Numbered from the stretch's first letter, positions 10,115-18,710 are shown. The stretch is DNA of 21,584 nt from Pelagophyceae sp. CCMP2097 (GCA_026770575.1 MU657218.1:147130-168713), one strand, 5' to 3'. Numbers and translations are program-made. Notes: a model not told the origin generated them from the sequence alone.

Positions 10115-10650
10115 CCAGGGAAAAGTTTCCGAGTTCGAACCCGGACCCGTGAAAACCGAGGTAATGACGGGTCAAGGTCCGCCCAATCGGGCTGACCCGG
10201 AGTTAGGATCCGGGTCTCGGCTCTGGCCTCGGCCTTTGAGGGACCGGGTCTCGGGTCCTGCCCTTTTGCCTCGGGTCCAGGTTCGTGTTTAGGGTCAAGC
10301 GTCCGGCACAGAGCGGGCGGGTAAACAAGGCGCTCGTGATCCACCTGGAAGGTGGAATGCACGTCCGAGTCCACGTGCTCCGCACTCGGTCGCGATATCA
10401 GATATAGGAAGATCCCTAAGTCGAAAACGATTAAACCCGAGTAAGGAGGATTTAATTTACAAGTAGCAAATAATTCAACGACGCGGGACCGGGTCTCGGG
10501 CCCGGGCCATGCCCGGGACTATTGCCACGGGTCCGGGTCCGGGTTTAGGCGGGTCCGGGTTCGGGTCTGGCCTCGGCCGCACTGGTCCGGGTCTCGGGTC
10601 TAGGCCGAGTCGAAGACCTAGACCCGGACCCGCGAATCCTTTTCCTGCAC
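10115..10650 (-). repeat. Central core of copy 2
   Basis: Flanked by similar inverted edges (AGGGAAAAGTTTCCGAGTTC near 10115 and GAATCCTTTTCC near 10640). It contains GGGTCCGGGTC-type words, an AT-rich island at about 10390-10480, and a highly conserved block (10270-10385) containing the hairpin CCACCT-GGA-AGGTGG at 10341-10355. Copy 1 carries the same block at 328-440. Confidence 0.7.
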
Positions 10651-11798
10651 TGCCTGCGGCGGCTGCGCCGCCAGCAGCGGCAAAAGGCGGCTGAGCCGCC
10701 TACGGCGGCTGCGCCGCCAGCTGCGGCTGAGCCGCCAGCGGAGACTGCGCCGATTGCGACGGCTGCGCCGCCTGCGGCGGATGTATAAAGAAGCTGCGCC
10801 ACATGCAACGGCATCGCCGTTTGCGGCGGCTGCGACGCCAGCAGTGGCAAAAGGCGGCTGTGCCATCCGCTGAGACTGCTCTGACAGCAGAGGCAAAAGG
10901 CGGCTGCGCCGCATTAGGCGGAAACATAAGGCGGCTGCGCCGCGTGCAACGGCTGCGCCGAACGAGGCGGCTGCGCCGCCAGCAGCTGCAAAAGGTGGCT
11001 GCGCCGACTGCGGCGGATGCATGCCTCGGCTGCGCAGCCTGAAGTGGCTGAACCGCGAGCAGCGGCAGCAAGAGGCAGCTGCGCCGCATGCGGTGGCTGC
11101 GCAGTCAAAGGCGGCAGCATGAGGCGGCTGCGCCGCAAGCAGCGGCTGAGCCGCCAACAGCGGAAAATGCGGCTGAGCCGCCTGTGGCGACTGCATGAGG
11201 CGGCTGCGACGCCTGCGGCGGCAGCATAAGGCGGCTGCGCCGCCTGCTGCGGCTGCGCAGACAGCAGCGGCAAAAGGCGGCTGCGCAGACAGCAACGGCT
11301 ACGCCGCCTGCGGCGGCAGCATAAGGCGGCTGCGCCGCCTGCAACGGCTGCGCCACAAGCAGCTGCAAAAGGCGGCTGCGCCGCCAGCGGCGGATGCGTG
11401 AGGCGGCTGCGCCGCCTGCGACGGCTGAACCACGAGCAGCGGCAGCAAGAGGCGGCTGTGCCGCATGCAGCGGCTGCGCAGCCAGCAAAAGCATGAGGAG
11501 GCTGCGCCGCCTGCGGCGGCTACGCCGCAAAAAGCGGTAAAAAGCGGCTGCGCCGACTGCGGCGGCTGCATAAGGCGGCTGCGCCGCCAGCGGCAGCAGC
11601 ATAAGGCGGCTGCGCCGCCTGCTGCGGCTGCCCGCAGGTAGCGGCAAAAGAAGGGTGCGCCGACAGCATGAGGCGGCTGCGCCGCCTGCGACGGATGAAC
11701 TGTGAGCAGCGGCAGCAAAAAGCAGCTGCGCCGCATGCGGCAGCTGCGCAGTCTACGGCGGCAGCATGAGGCGGCTGCGCCGCCAGCAGCGGCAAAAG
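10650..11798 (-). repeat. Hairpin array B of copy 2
   Basis: Same unit family as array A, with loop variants (GGCGGC-TGA-GCCGCC at 10686-10700) and the marker word at 11049, 11425 and 11695. The last ~180 bp (11620-11798) closely repeat 9508-9690 of array A in direct orientation, so part of the array has been duplicated across the core. Confidence 0.8.
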
Positions 11799-12150
11799 GC
11801 ACAGGTGACCTTGCGCTGCTGGCCCACGAGTATTCCGTCCCGGAAGTTTCGAAACTTTGCAGCGTATTGTTTGCGAAACAGCAACCAACTGTCGACGTCG
11901 TATGCCTCGCGGAAAGGTGTGGTTATGCCGAAATCGTCAGCCGTGGAGCAGAGGCCCTGGGCAACGACATGGCCACGTTCGACGCGGCGGACTTTGACGC
12001 GGAATCGCCTTAAATCGGCCTCGAGCCACAGACGCTCGTCGCCGTCCTGCGGAGCGCCGCCGCCGCCGCGCAGAGAGCAGACGCAAAAGCGGATGCCTTC
12101 AAAGCCAAGGCCACGCAGCGGCGTCCTCTGCTACCAGAGGACGGACGCCG
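11799..12150 (+). pseudogene. 5'-truncated, decayed BTB/BACK-like gene fragment
   Basis: Starting after a plausible acceptor (GGCACAG/GTGACC at about 11807), the plus-strand frame reads GDLALLAHEYSVPEVSKLC, then VVCLAERCGYAEI and ADFDAESP. A TAA interrupts at 12010-12012, but the same frame continues IGLEPQTLVAVLRSAAAAAQ and an Ala/Lys-rich helix. This pattern resembles the end of a BTB domain and the following BACK-like helices of adaptor proteins for Cul3 ubiquitin ligases. The upstream half of the BTB fold is missing; repeat array B sits directly against the fragment. A nonsense codon inside a continuing frame plus the missing 5' part argue for a dead gene. The family call comes from spacing and composition only, and a sequencing error at the TAA cannot be excluded. 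Confidence 0.45.
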
Positions 12151-12370
12151 AACCTCCCTCGCGCGAGCCTCCCCTGCGGGGCGAGCCTCCCCTGCAGGCT
12201 CGACTTTTCCCGCGGTCTTTGGACCGGTCTGAAGTTCAGACCGGTCAAAGAGGGTCTGTGATGTGCAGGCTCGACTTTTCCCGCGGGATCGAAACGCGAC
12301 CCCCGCGGGATCGACACCCCTACGGGACGAGCCTCCCCTGCGGCCTCGACCCCCGCGGGCTCGACGCGCG
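12140..12370 (+). repeat. Short GC minisatellite (CGAGCCTCCCCTGCGGG type)
   Basis: Degenerate units of about 18-20 nt (GCGAGCCTCCCCTGCGGG, GGCTCGACTTTTCCCGCGGG) downstream of the BTB-like fragment. The style matches the long introns of the other genes, and GACGTAG/GTTGCG at about 12375 could be its acceptor. It may be a former intron of the pseudogene. No coherent coding exon follows before 12509, so I do not call one. Confidence 0.6.
12193..12286. repeat. 23-bp exact direct repeats flanking a 36-nt palindrome
   Basis: 12193-12215 and 12264-12286 are identical (TGCAGGCTCGACTTTTCCCG...). Between them 12222-12233 (GACCGGTCTGAA) pairs perfectly with 12235-12246 around a single G. The pairing extends by five A/T-rich bases on each side with one bulge, spanning about 12216-12251. 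Confidence 0.8.
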
Positions 12371-12794
12371 ACGTAGGTTGCGTTTGCGAAACGGGCCCCC
12401 GTCGTCGACTCGCAAAGAGGCGTCGTTAAGCTGGAAATCTCGTACGGCCGTGAGAGCCGACTCGTTCCGAAAGGCCATGGTCAAGCACCTCGAGTTCCAC
12501 GGCCTGTGACCCGAGGCACCCGCGGCAAGAGTGAGAAAGGCCGACGACGATGATACTTTATCATCCTGCCATGATCCCTCCATCGCGCACTCGAACCGCA
12601 TGGGACCTCGATTCATGACCCTGCCATGATCCCTGCGGCGCGCACCCCAACCAAGGGCGCACTCCCTCGCCTGCTCAGCCGCACCAAGTATATTACGGGC
12701 CGGGAGCCTGCTGCGCCGGGCGATGCGGACGGCTGCGAGGTCAAGGCGGCGGTCACGCCGGTCGGCCGGGGTGCGCCGCGAGCCGGGCCTAGCG

Positions 12795-13868
12795 CTATTG
12801 CGCCTCGTCTCGGGCCGCAAGCCACGCCGCGAGCTTTTTGGCCTGCGCCGCAGCGCCGGCGTGCCCCTTGGCCGCGGCGCGCTTGTAGAGGCGCAGCGCT
12901 TCGTCGAGGTCCAGCGGCACGCCCTGGCCGTATCCATAACACCCGCCGAGGTTGCAGAGCGCGTCTGGCTGGCCCTGCGCCGCGGCGAGGCGCCACCACA
13001 GCACGGCTTCGTCTTGCGACCGGGGCACGCCCGTGCCGTTGGCGAACATTCCACCAAGATTGAGCTGAGCGACAGGATAGCCTTGCTCGGCCGCGCGCCG
13101 GTACCACCGCGCGGCCGTCTTGAGGTCGATCTTGACGCCGTTTCCAAGTTGATAACACATCCCCAGTGCAAACTGACCTTCAGCAAATCCCTGCACCGCG
13201 GCGCGCTCGAACAACGAGAACGCCCGCTCCAAGCTTTTCGTGAGGCCCATGTCGCCATCACGGTACGCGTCTCCGAGCTGCATCTGCGCGTCGGCGTTCC
13301 CCTCGTCCACGTGCTTCTGCATCCGGCGCAGCCACTCCGCATCCGACTTAAATGATAGCGCTCGGCAGAGCGGGCACCGGTCGTCGTACTCATTGCACTT
13401 GTCGGAGCAGGGGCGGCACAGCGACTTGCAGCAGCAATCGTAGAATATTTGCCTTTCAGGTTCGACTGGAAGTAGGTCCAGGCAGATGGCGCAAGTGCCG
13501 CGCCAGTCTGGCTTGTCGCCGTTCAGCGCAGTGGCCTTAACCAGCGTCGTTTCTGCTCGCACAGCCGATAAGCGCGGCGCCCCCTTGAAAACAGCAGCCG
13601 GCGCGACGTCCGCGGCGATGGCCAGCTCCTCCTTGATCTTCAGCTTCTCCAGCATGAGCGCGTCCTGGAACTCGAATGCCATCTGCTTGCACTGCACCTT
13701 GTGCCCGCGCTCGTTCCAGTCTACGAGCTGGCACTTTTTGCCACAGTAGTGACGCGACTTGCACTTGGTGCAGTGCTTTCCGCCCGGCGCGTCGCATACG
13801 CAGCAGGGTTTTCGAAGAGCGGCCGGCGGGTCGCCCATATTGCCGAGGCGGTGCGTCGAGGGCTTCAA
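12795..13868 (-). CDS. MYND zinc finger + RING-like + Sel1-repeat protein
   Basis: Uninterrupted 357-residue frame; an internal Met at residue 11 (13838) is an equally possible start, since the first domain begins at residue 22. The MYND finger is complete: C22/C25, C33/C36, C42/C46 and H56/C60, the last two pairs in YCGKKCQ and HKVQC. A charged helical linker (about 64-120) follows. A RING-like cysteine cluster (C126-x2-C129, CCC at 145-147, C151-x2-C154, C165-P-L-C168) has Cys where classic RING has His. Four full Sel1 repeats plus a partial one start near residues 191, 228, 264, 300 and 336, each with the GxxxAQxxLG/ AxxWYRxAAxQG pattern. MYND and Sel1 modules bind partners; RING domains often recruit E2 enzymes, so a ubiquitin-ligase adaptor is possible but inferred. 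No signal peptide and no introns, unlike its neighbours. Confidence 0.9.
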   Translation of the reverse strand: MKPSTHRLGNMGDPPAALRKPCCVCDAPGGKHCTKCKSRHYCGKKCQLVDWNERGHKVQCKQMAFEFQDALMLEKLKIKEELAIAADVAPAAVFKGAPRLSAVRAETTLVKATALNGDKPDWRGTCAICLDLLPVEPERQIFYDCCCKSLCRPCSDKCNEYDDRCPLCRALSFKSDAEWLRRMQKHVDEGNADAQMQLGDAYRDGDMGLTKSLERAFSLFERAAVQGFAEGQFALGMCYQLGNGVKIDLKTAARWYRRAAEQGYPVAQLNLGGMFANGTGVPRSQDEAVLWWRLAAAQGQPDALCNLGGCYGYGQGVPLDLDEALRLYKRAAAKGHAGAAAQAKKLAAWLAARDEAQ

Positions 13869-15015
13869 CTCCTCCGAGTCTCCTCGAGCAAAACTTCACC
13901 TCCAGCTGGTCCTTCCAAACGAGTCCTGCACGGCACCACGACCGCCAAGCCTCGACGACACTCGGACAGACGGCCGCGAGCGCCCGACTGCGCCGACTTG
14001 CGCGCTCGCCGCCCCGACGCCGGGGCCGCTCTCACTGGCAGGCTTTTCCGACTTTAGGCGTGCGGTACCGCGAATTTTCGGCGAAGTCACGGACTTGACT
14101 CGGAGTGCCACCCAGTGAAACACACCCCGGGTGCGGCAATGCTAATTTTTAAGCCGAAAATACATTGACCTCGCACATAAAATATGCAACTTGGGACGCC
14201 TTGTCCGCGCTGACAGTGAAAGCTATGAAGCTGATTTCGGTGCCATCGTACGGCCTCGTGTCTGGTCTCTGCGCAGCACCAAAACATTTGCTCTAGGGGC
14301 ACTGCACGCCCCTACAAGACCACCAAGGCGGCTATGGTCGTAATTCGGTCAAATCGTCGAACGGTGTGTCCTCAAACGCGGCAGGAGGTAGCCATGGGCA
14401 CCCTCTAGCCGAAATCGACCTTGCGGACACACCGTTCCGATATTTTATCAAGAGACTTGCCAGTTCCGGATTTTGCACCACAACAGAATGCGATTTCGAC
14501 GACTTTTATTTGGCGATTATTTTCGGCGACGTGCCCTGGTGCAAACACAAACTACTTCGGCTCCCTTCGGGAGCCTGGAATATTATAAAAAGCCTATACG
14601 TGCCTCTAGAGAGCCAAGAAGATGGGCCTGTGCGTTGCCAACGCCATGCCACCGGCTTTCAGAGCGGTTACGATCGCTATCAACCAAAAACACGTCCTAT
14701 AGGACGCCCCATCGATCGTCATCAAATCGTCACAATATCTCAATAAGTACCCCCAAAAGGAGTTTATTAATTGCCCAAAGGCTCAATAAGCCTGTATTTT
14801 CGGCTTATTGCGAACAAAAACTCTGTCTCCTTGTTTCACTGTGCCACGCGTGGCCACGTGCACTGGCAATGAAGACAGGCTCCGAGGTCGGTAGCGGCGA
14901 GCGCTCCCTCGGGAGGGCGCCAGCGGCTGGCCGCAGGCATAGCACCCGAGTCCTCGGTCTGGAGCAAGTACAGAGTTGCAAGTCCGGGGCGTCGTTAGGC
15001 AGCGGCCGAGTGGGC
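13869..15015. other. Intergenic stretch without a convincing gene
   Basis: The ORFs here lack recognisable motifs and overlap in several frames. From about 14120 the base composition becomes less GC-rich than the flanking genes. Short inverted repeats occur: 14359-14371 with 14425-14437 (GAACGGTGTGTCC), a 14-bp palindrome CGTCCTATAGGACG at 14693-14706, and CAATAAGCC/GGCTTATTG at 14784-14792 and 14802-14810. The last 130 bp are probably the 3' UTR of the gene ending at 15016. Confidence 0.5.
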
Positions 15016-18000
15016 TTATGCGGGTTCGGCCTCGTCGTAGTCGAGCGAGCTGCGCACGGGCCCGTCGTCGAATTCCAAAGAGCTGCGCGCGGGGTACCCC
15101 TGGGCGGCGTTTGCGACGTCCCACTGCGCGCGCGGCGGCGCGGCGGCGGCGCGGAGCTGCGCGGCCCGCGCGTCGACCGACCGCGACGAGTCTTCCAGCC
15201 GCAGGTCAGGCGTCCCGAGGCGCGGCGTGCGCAGCGCGCGGTCCTTGGCCGCCTGCCGAGCCGCCGGCGAGGGCGTGCTCCGCGAGACTTGGCCGCGGTC
15301 GCCCCGCGAGGTCGCGTGCGAGGCGCCGCGGTCCTCCTCTCGCGACGACCCGCGCGAGGCGCCTCGGTCCTCGCCGCCGACGCCAAAGGCCTGCTGGAAC
15401 ATGCTGTCCCCGACGAGGGACTGCTCGGCGACGTCGTGCGCGCGCCGATTCGGCATGCGGCCATCGCGGCCGCCGTCGCCGCCGTCTCTGTAAACGGGAT
15501 GCGCCGCCTGCCACCGCGCGGCGACGCCGTCGTCGTCCTCCGCCAGGCGGCCCAGGCCGCGCGACGAGTAGCGCGCCTCGCCGCCGCCGCCGCCTTTGTC
15601 CATTGGGATGAGGTTGGAAGCCCCCGCCAAACTTTCCTCGCCCCAGTCTTCCGCCGCGGGCCTCGCGGGCGCGCGGCTCGGCGCCGCGCGGCGCTGCGGC
15701 GCGGGATGCACCTTTGGAGCGGCCGCGCGGCGGTTTGAGGGGTTTGTGCGCGCCAGAGTGTCCATGCCAGCGTCCGCGCTTTCATACATTTCGGCCAGCG
15801 CCTCGAGAGACGACCTCACTGGCGCCTCGCGGCCGCCGCGCGCGGAACCCTGGAGCCGCGCGACTTCTGCGGCGACTGCGGAATCGAAATCCTGGGAGGC
15901 ATCCTCGAGGTCGTCACGAACCGACTGGCGCCCCCCAGACTGCGGCCTGTACTGCGACTCGGAGCCACCGGGCGACGGCTCCGCGTCGCGGCCGTAGCCG
16001 CCGGGCGACGGCTCCGCGTCGCGGCCGTAGCCGCCGGGCGACGGCTCCGCGTCGCGGCCCGCGGACCGCTGCTTGCCCGGCGTCGGCTGCTTGGAGGGCT
16101 TGGAGGGCGTCTGCTTGGACGGGAACTGGAACGGTTTCCCACCGACGGGTTTCCCACCGACGGGTTGATCGTCAAAGTCCGAGTAAGACTGAGGCGGCGG
16201 CCGCTGCAATGCCGCCGCCTCGGCACGGACCTCGGCGTCGTCCAACGCTTCTTTCGCCTGCAAGTGCTTCCTCTTCAGTGCAGCAGCCTCCTGTGCCGCA
16301 TATAAATCGTCCAATCGGAGTTGTTCTTCCGCCCGCCGTTTCGCGTCGGCGGCTTCCTTCACGGCGGCGTCGTCCGCCTCCTGTTGAAGACGGTCGCGGA
16401 TGTCCTTGTCCTCTTCGGCCCGGCGTTCCGCTTCTTGAGCAGCCTTTTGCCTACGAGTTTTCGTCGTGTTGTCGTCGGCTTGAAGAGGGAGAACTCACCG
16501 GTGCTTCTCCGCGATCTGCTCCTCCAGGGCCGCCTTTTGCTGCAGCGCGCCGGCGCGCTTCGTCGCCTCTTGGCCCGCGTCGCGCGGCCGCGTGACGGAC
16601 TCGACTGCGTTACCACCTCCGCCGCCGCCGCCGTTGCCGTTGAAGACGTTCGTCGCACCGTAGACGTCGCGCACGAACTTGTCGCGCGCCGGGCCGCGGC
16701 TCGGCGAGGACTGCTCCACAGCGCCGCCGCGCGCCGGGCTCCCGTACTGAGGCGGGTACTGCTCCTGCGGCGGGTATTGCTGCTGCGGCGGGTACTGCTG
16801 CTGCTGCTGGTATTGCTGCTGCTGCTGCTGGTATTGCTCGTACTGCGGCTGCTGCTGCTGCTGCTGCTGCTCGTACATCGGCGGCGCGCCGCGCGCAGGC
16901 GACCGGTCGTAGCCGTTGCCGTTACTGTAGTTGCCGCCGCCGCTGCCGCCGCCGTTGTGGCCGCCGTTGTTGCCGTACTGCGGCTGCGCGTACGAAGGCG
17001 GTTCGTACTGCACCTCCGTAGGGTCGTAGCCCCGCCTCCGCCCAGACGCGGCGCCGCGTTCGGGCGTCGGCGCCGATTCGTCGCCCGGGTGCCTTCGAGC
17101 GCCACGGCGCTGCGGCGAAGGGCCCGCGGAGAGGCGTTCTCGAGACGCGCGGATGTCTTGATATTTAGCAGCATCATCTCGGGCCTTCCTTTCCGCCATT
17201 TGCGACCGCAGCTCCGCCGCGTACGCCTCTTGCGCCGACCGACGATCCGGCGGCGGCGCCCCGTTCAGAGAAGCCAGGCCGCGGCCCATTTGCCGAGATG
17301 GCGCCCCCTGGTCCTGTCCGTACTGCTGCTGCGGCGGCTGCTGCCCACCGTATTGCTGCTGCTGCGGCTGCTGCGGCTGCCCGCCGTACTGTCCGTACTG
17401 CGCGCCCTCGGGCGGGTACGCAGGCCCCGCATCGTAGCCGCGCTGGTCGTAGTTATCGGCTCGGTCCTCCGGGATGGCCGCCTGCAGCGGCCCGCCGCGC
17501 GCCGCCGCGCGCCACTGCGAGACGTCGACGTCGCTGTGGCGCAGCGACCGCCGCGGCTCGGCGATCTGCGCGCGCAGCGAAGCCGCGTACCTTTTGTGCG
17601 GCATCGATATGTGGCGTCGACGGTGACAATATGACGAGTGCAAAGGACGCCCCCCGCTCAATCGAGGCCCACGCACGCGGCCTGTTTCTCGCGCTTGTCG
17701 TCGCGGTGTCTGTCCGAAGGCATCGCGAGGCCTTGGTAGTCCTGCGGACCGCGGTGCGGCTCGGACCGCGCAGGGGCCTGGCGCAGCGCCTACGAGGTCT
17801 TAAACGTCATTGCGGCCGTGGGGCCGTCGTTGCGCACCGACTCGAGGTGAGCCATGGAGGAGAGGCCGTCGTGGCGCTGCGGCGAGGGTCCTTGTCTTTG
17901 GGAGTCCTGCGGCGACGGTCCTTGTCTTTGGGGCGGCCGGTTCATCTCCCGAGAGTAGTCGTCCTGGTCTTGACGTTGCCGAGCCATCTCAGACTGCACC

Positions 18001-18510
18001 ATCGCGTCGAACATCGGGTCCGAACCGGGTCTAGCGGAGCGGCTTAAGAGCGGCTTGAAAAGCCGGCGGTCGACGCACTGCGGCGGTCGCGGCCGTTCTT
18101 CGTAGGCCGGCGGCCCTTGCTTCATGGGCGACCGGCGGCGCTCGAGCTCGCGCTCGACCATGGCGTCGAATTCCGGGTCCACGCCGGGAGGCGGAGGGCC
18201 GCCGCCGCCAGAGTCGTGCCTACGAGCAAGCGTGCGACAAGGGAGTCTGGTGACGAGGGTGTGCGACGAGGGAGTCTGGTGAAGAGCGACGCTCAAAGAC
18301 GTTCCAAGTGCCTCCACGAGTCGGCCATAACAGTGCGACGGTCCACTCGTTGGAGCGCGTACGTGGCATCCGACGACGATTGCACCGACGGAGCAATCTC
18401 CACCGCTGCGCTGCCCGAAGAGACGCCGCCGGGTACGACTGGTTGGAGGCGCCGGCGCCCATTTCTCGCCCTTGCTTCTTCTGCAGCCAGCGCTCCTCGC
18501 GCTGTGACAT
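15016..18510 (-). CDS. Large low-complexity coiled-coil protein, possibly centrosomal/ciliary (CSPP1-like motifs)
   Basis: Six exons keep one frame of about 993 residues: 18510-18437, 18219-18079, 18030-17838, 17741-17695, 17590-16499, 16450-15016; the first join is least certain. The N-terminal part contains two DPxFDAMVxxE motifs (DPEFDAMVERE, DPMFDAMVQSE). Then a motif recurs as YAASLRAQIAE, YAAELRSQMAE and ALEEQIAEKHR, typical of short helices in centrosomal and spindle-pole proteins. The middle is Gln/Tyr/Pro-rich, then comes a charged coiled coil (about QKAAQEAERRAEED to LQAKEAL). The tail is disordered, with three copies of GRDAEPSPGGY and the near-repeats VRSSLEA, RSSLEFDDGP and VRSSLDYDE. 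The intron at 16498-16451 has a strong GTGAGT donor and is only 48 nt; the intron at 17694-17591 needs a GC donor. The gene is real by frame continuity; the function is a guess from motif style. Confidence 0.7.
15965..16060 (-). repeat. 33-bp coding minisatellite, three units
   Basis: Three near-identical tandem units encode GRDAEPSPGGY (last unit ends GGS). The unit length is a multiple of three, so the expansion keeps the host frame. Confidence 0.9.
16735..16880 (-). repeat. Gln/Tyr/Pro-coding triplet repeat tract
   Basis: CTG-rich plus-strand triplets (CAG on the coding strand) encode runs of 5-7 Gln interrupted by Tyr, Pro and Glu (QQQQQYPPQQQYPPQEQYPP). A smaller similar tract lies at about 17320-17400. 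It is a slippage-prone, likely disordered segment. Confidence 0.85.
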
Positions 18511-18710
18511 ACGGCGCAGGCGTCAACGCGCGCGGCCGCGGCACTCGCGGCGCCGACAGTTCGAAAGCAAGTGAGCCGCAATGCAAGTGCGCGGGATTTG
18601 AAGCGTTCCAAATCTTGTCGAGCCAATTTTCATTATTGTTTCAACTTTGAACAAAGTTGAAAAGACCCCTTTCTGGCGCCAGGCCCAAGGCGCGGCGCGG
18701 CGCCGGCGCC
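18511..18710. promoter_or_regulatory. Putative bidirectional promoter between the coiled-coil gene and rad9
   Basis: The two start codons are 200 bp apart and face away from each other. A short AT-rich patch (about 18620-18662) contains a CCAAT word (18623-18627) and a 22-bp perfect inverted repeat TTCAACTTTG-AA-CAAAGTTGAA (18640-18661). A GC palindrome CTGGCGCCAG (18673-18682) lies 29 bp before the rad9 ATG and loosely resembles an E2F core. Promoter function is inferred from the geometry; no TATA box is evident. Confidence 0.45.

Larger units (their letters stand above)
8477..11798 (-). repeat. Large hairpin-array repeat element, copy 2 (about 3.3 kb, inverted relative to copy 1)
   Basis: From left to right: terminus with GC palindrome and TATTATTATCTAAGGATT (8477-8530), subterminal unique part to about 9010, array A (9010-10110), core (about 10115-10650) and array B (10650-11798). 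The first three components and the core align to copy 1 in reverse complement. The left edge is 26 bp from the start codon of the membrane-protein gene; the right edge runs into a decayed BTB-like exon. No protein-coding capacity of its own is evident. Only one terminus is seen: array B ends without the AATCCTTAG motif, so either the element has asymmetric ends or this copy is truncated. Confidence 0.8.

Noticed and set aside
10110..10150. Possible RNA polymerase III B box (AGTTCGAACCC) at the edge of the core
   Set aside because: No A box or T-run terminator at suitable spacing, and the copy 1 version departs from the consensus; probably part of the palindromic edge.
9151..10374. 407-codon minus-strand open frame in copy 2
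   Set aside because: It spans the array and core repeats, and its composition is that of the repeat unit. Copy 1 has a 222-codon counterpart (338-1006) covering only part of it, so the frame is not maintained at length between copies.
12375..12509. Possible exon after an acceptor at 12375 ending FRKAMVKHLEFHGL and a stop
   Set aside because: No family resemblance, the frame choice is arbitrary among three open frames, and it follows a decayed gene.
12565..12634. Repeated word CCTGCCATGATCCCT (12565 and 12620)
   Set aside because: Two short copies 55 bp apart beyond the 3' end of the Sel1 gene; seems ordinary local duplication.
14473..15738. 421-codon plus-strand open frame
   Set aside because: It is antisense to the coiled-coil gene for most of its length and consists of Arg/Ala-rich sequence mirroring that gene's codon bias.
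16321..17634. 437-codon plus-strand open frame rich in Leu, Arg and Val
   Set aside because: Antisense of the Gln/Pro-rich exon; the Leu runs are the complement of CAG repeats and not membrane helices.
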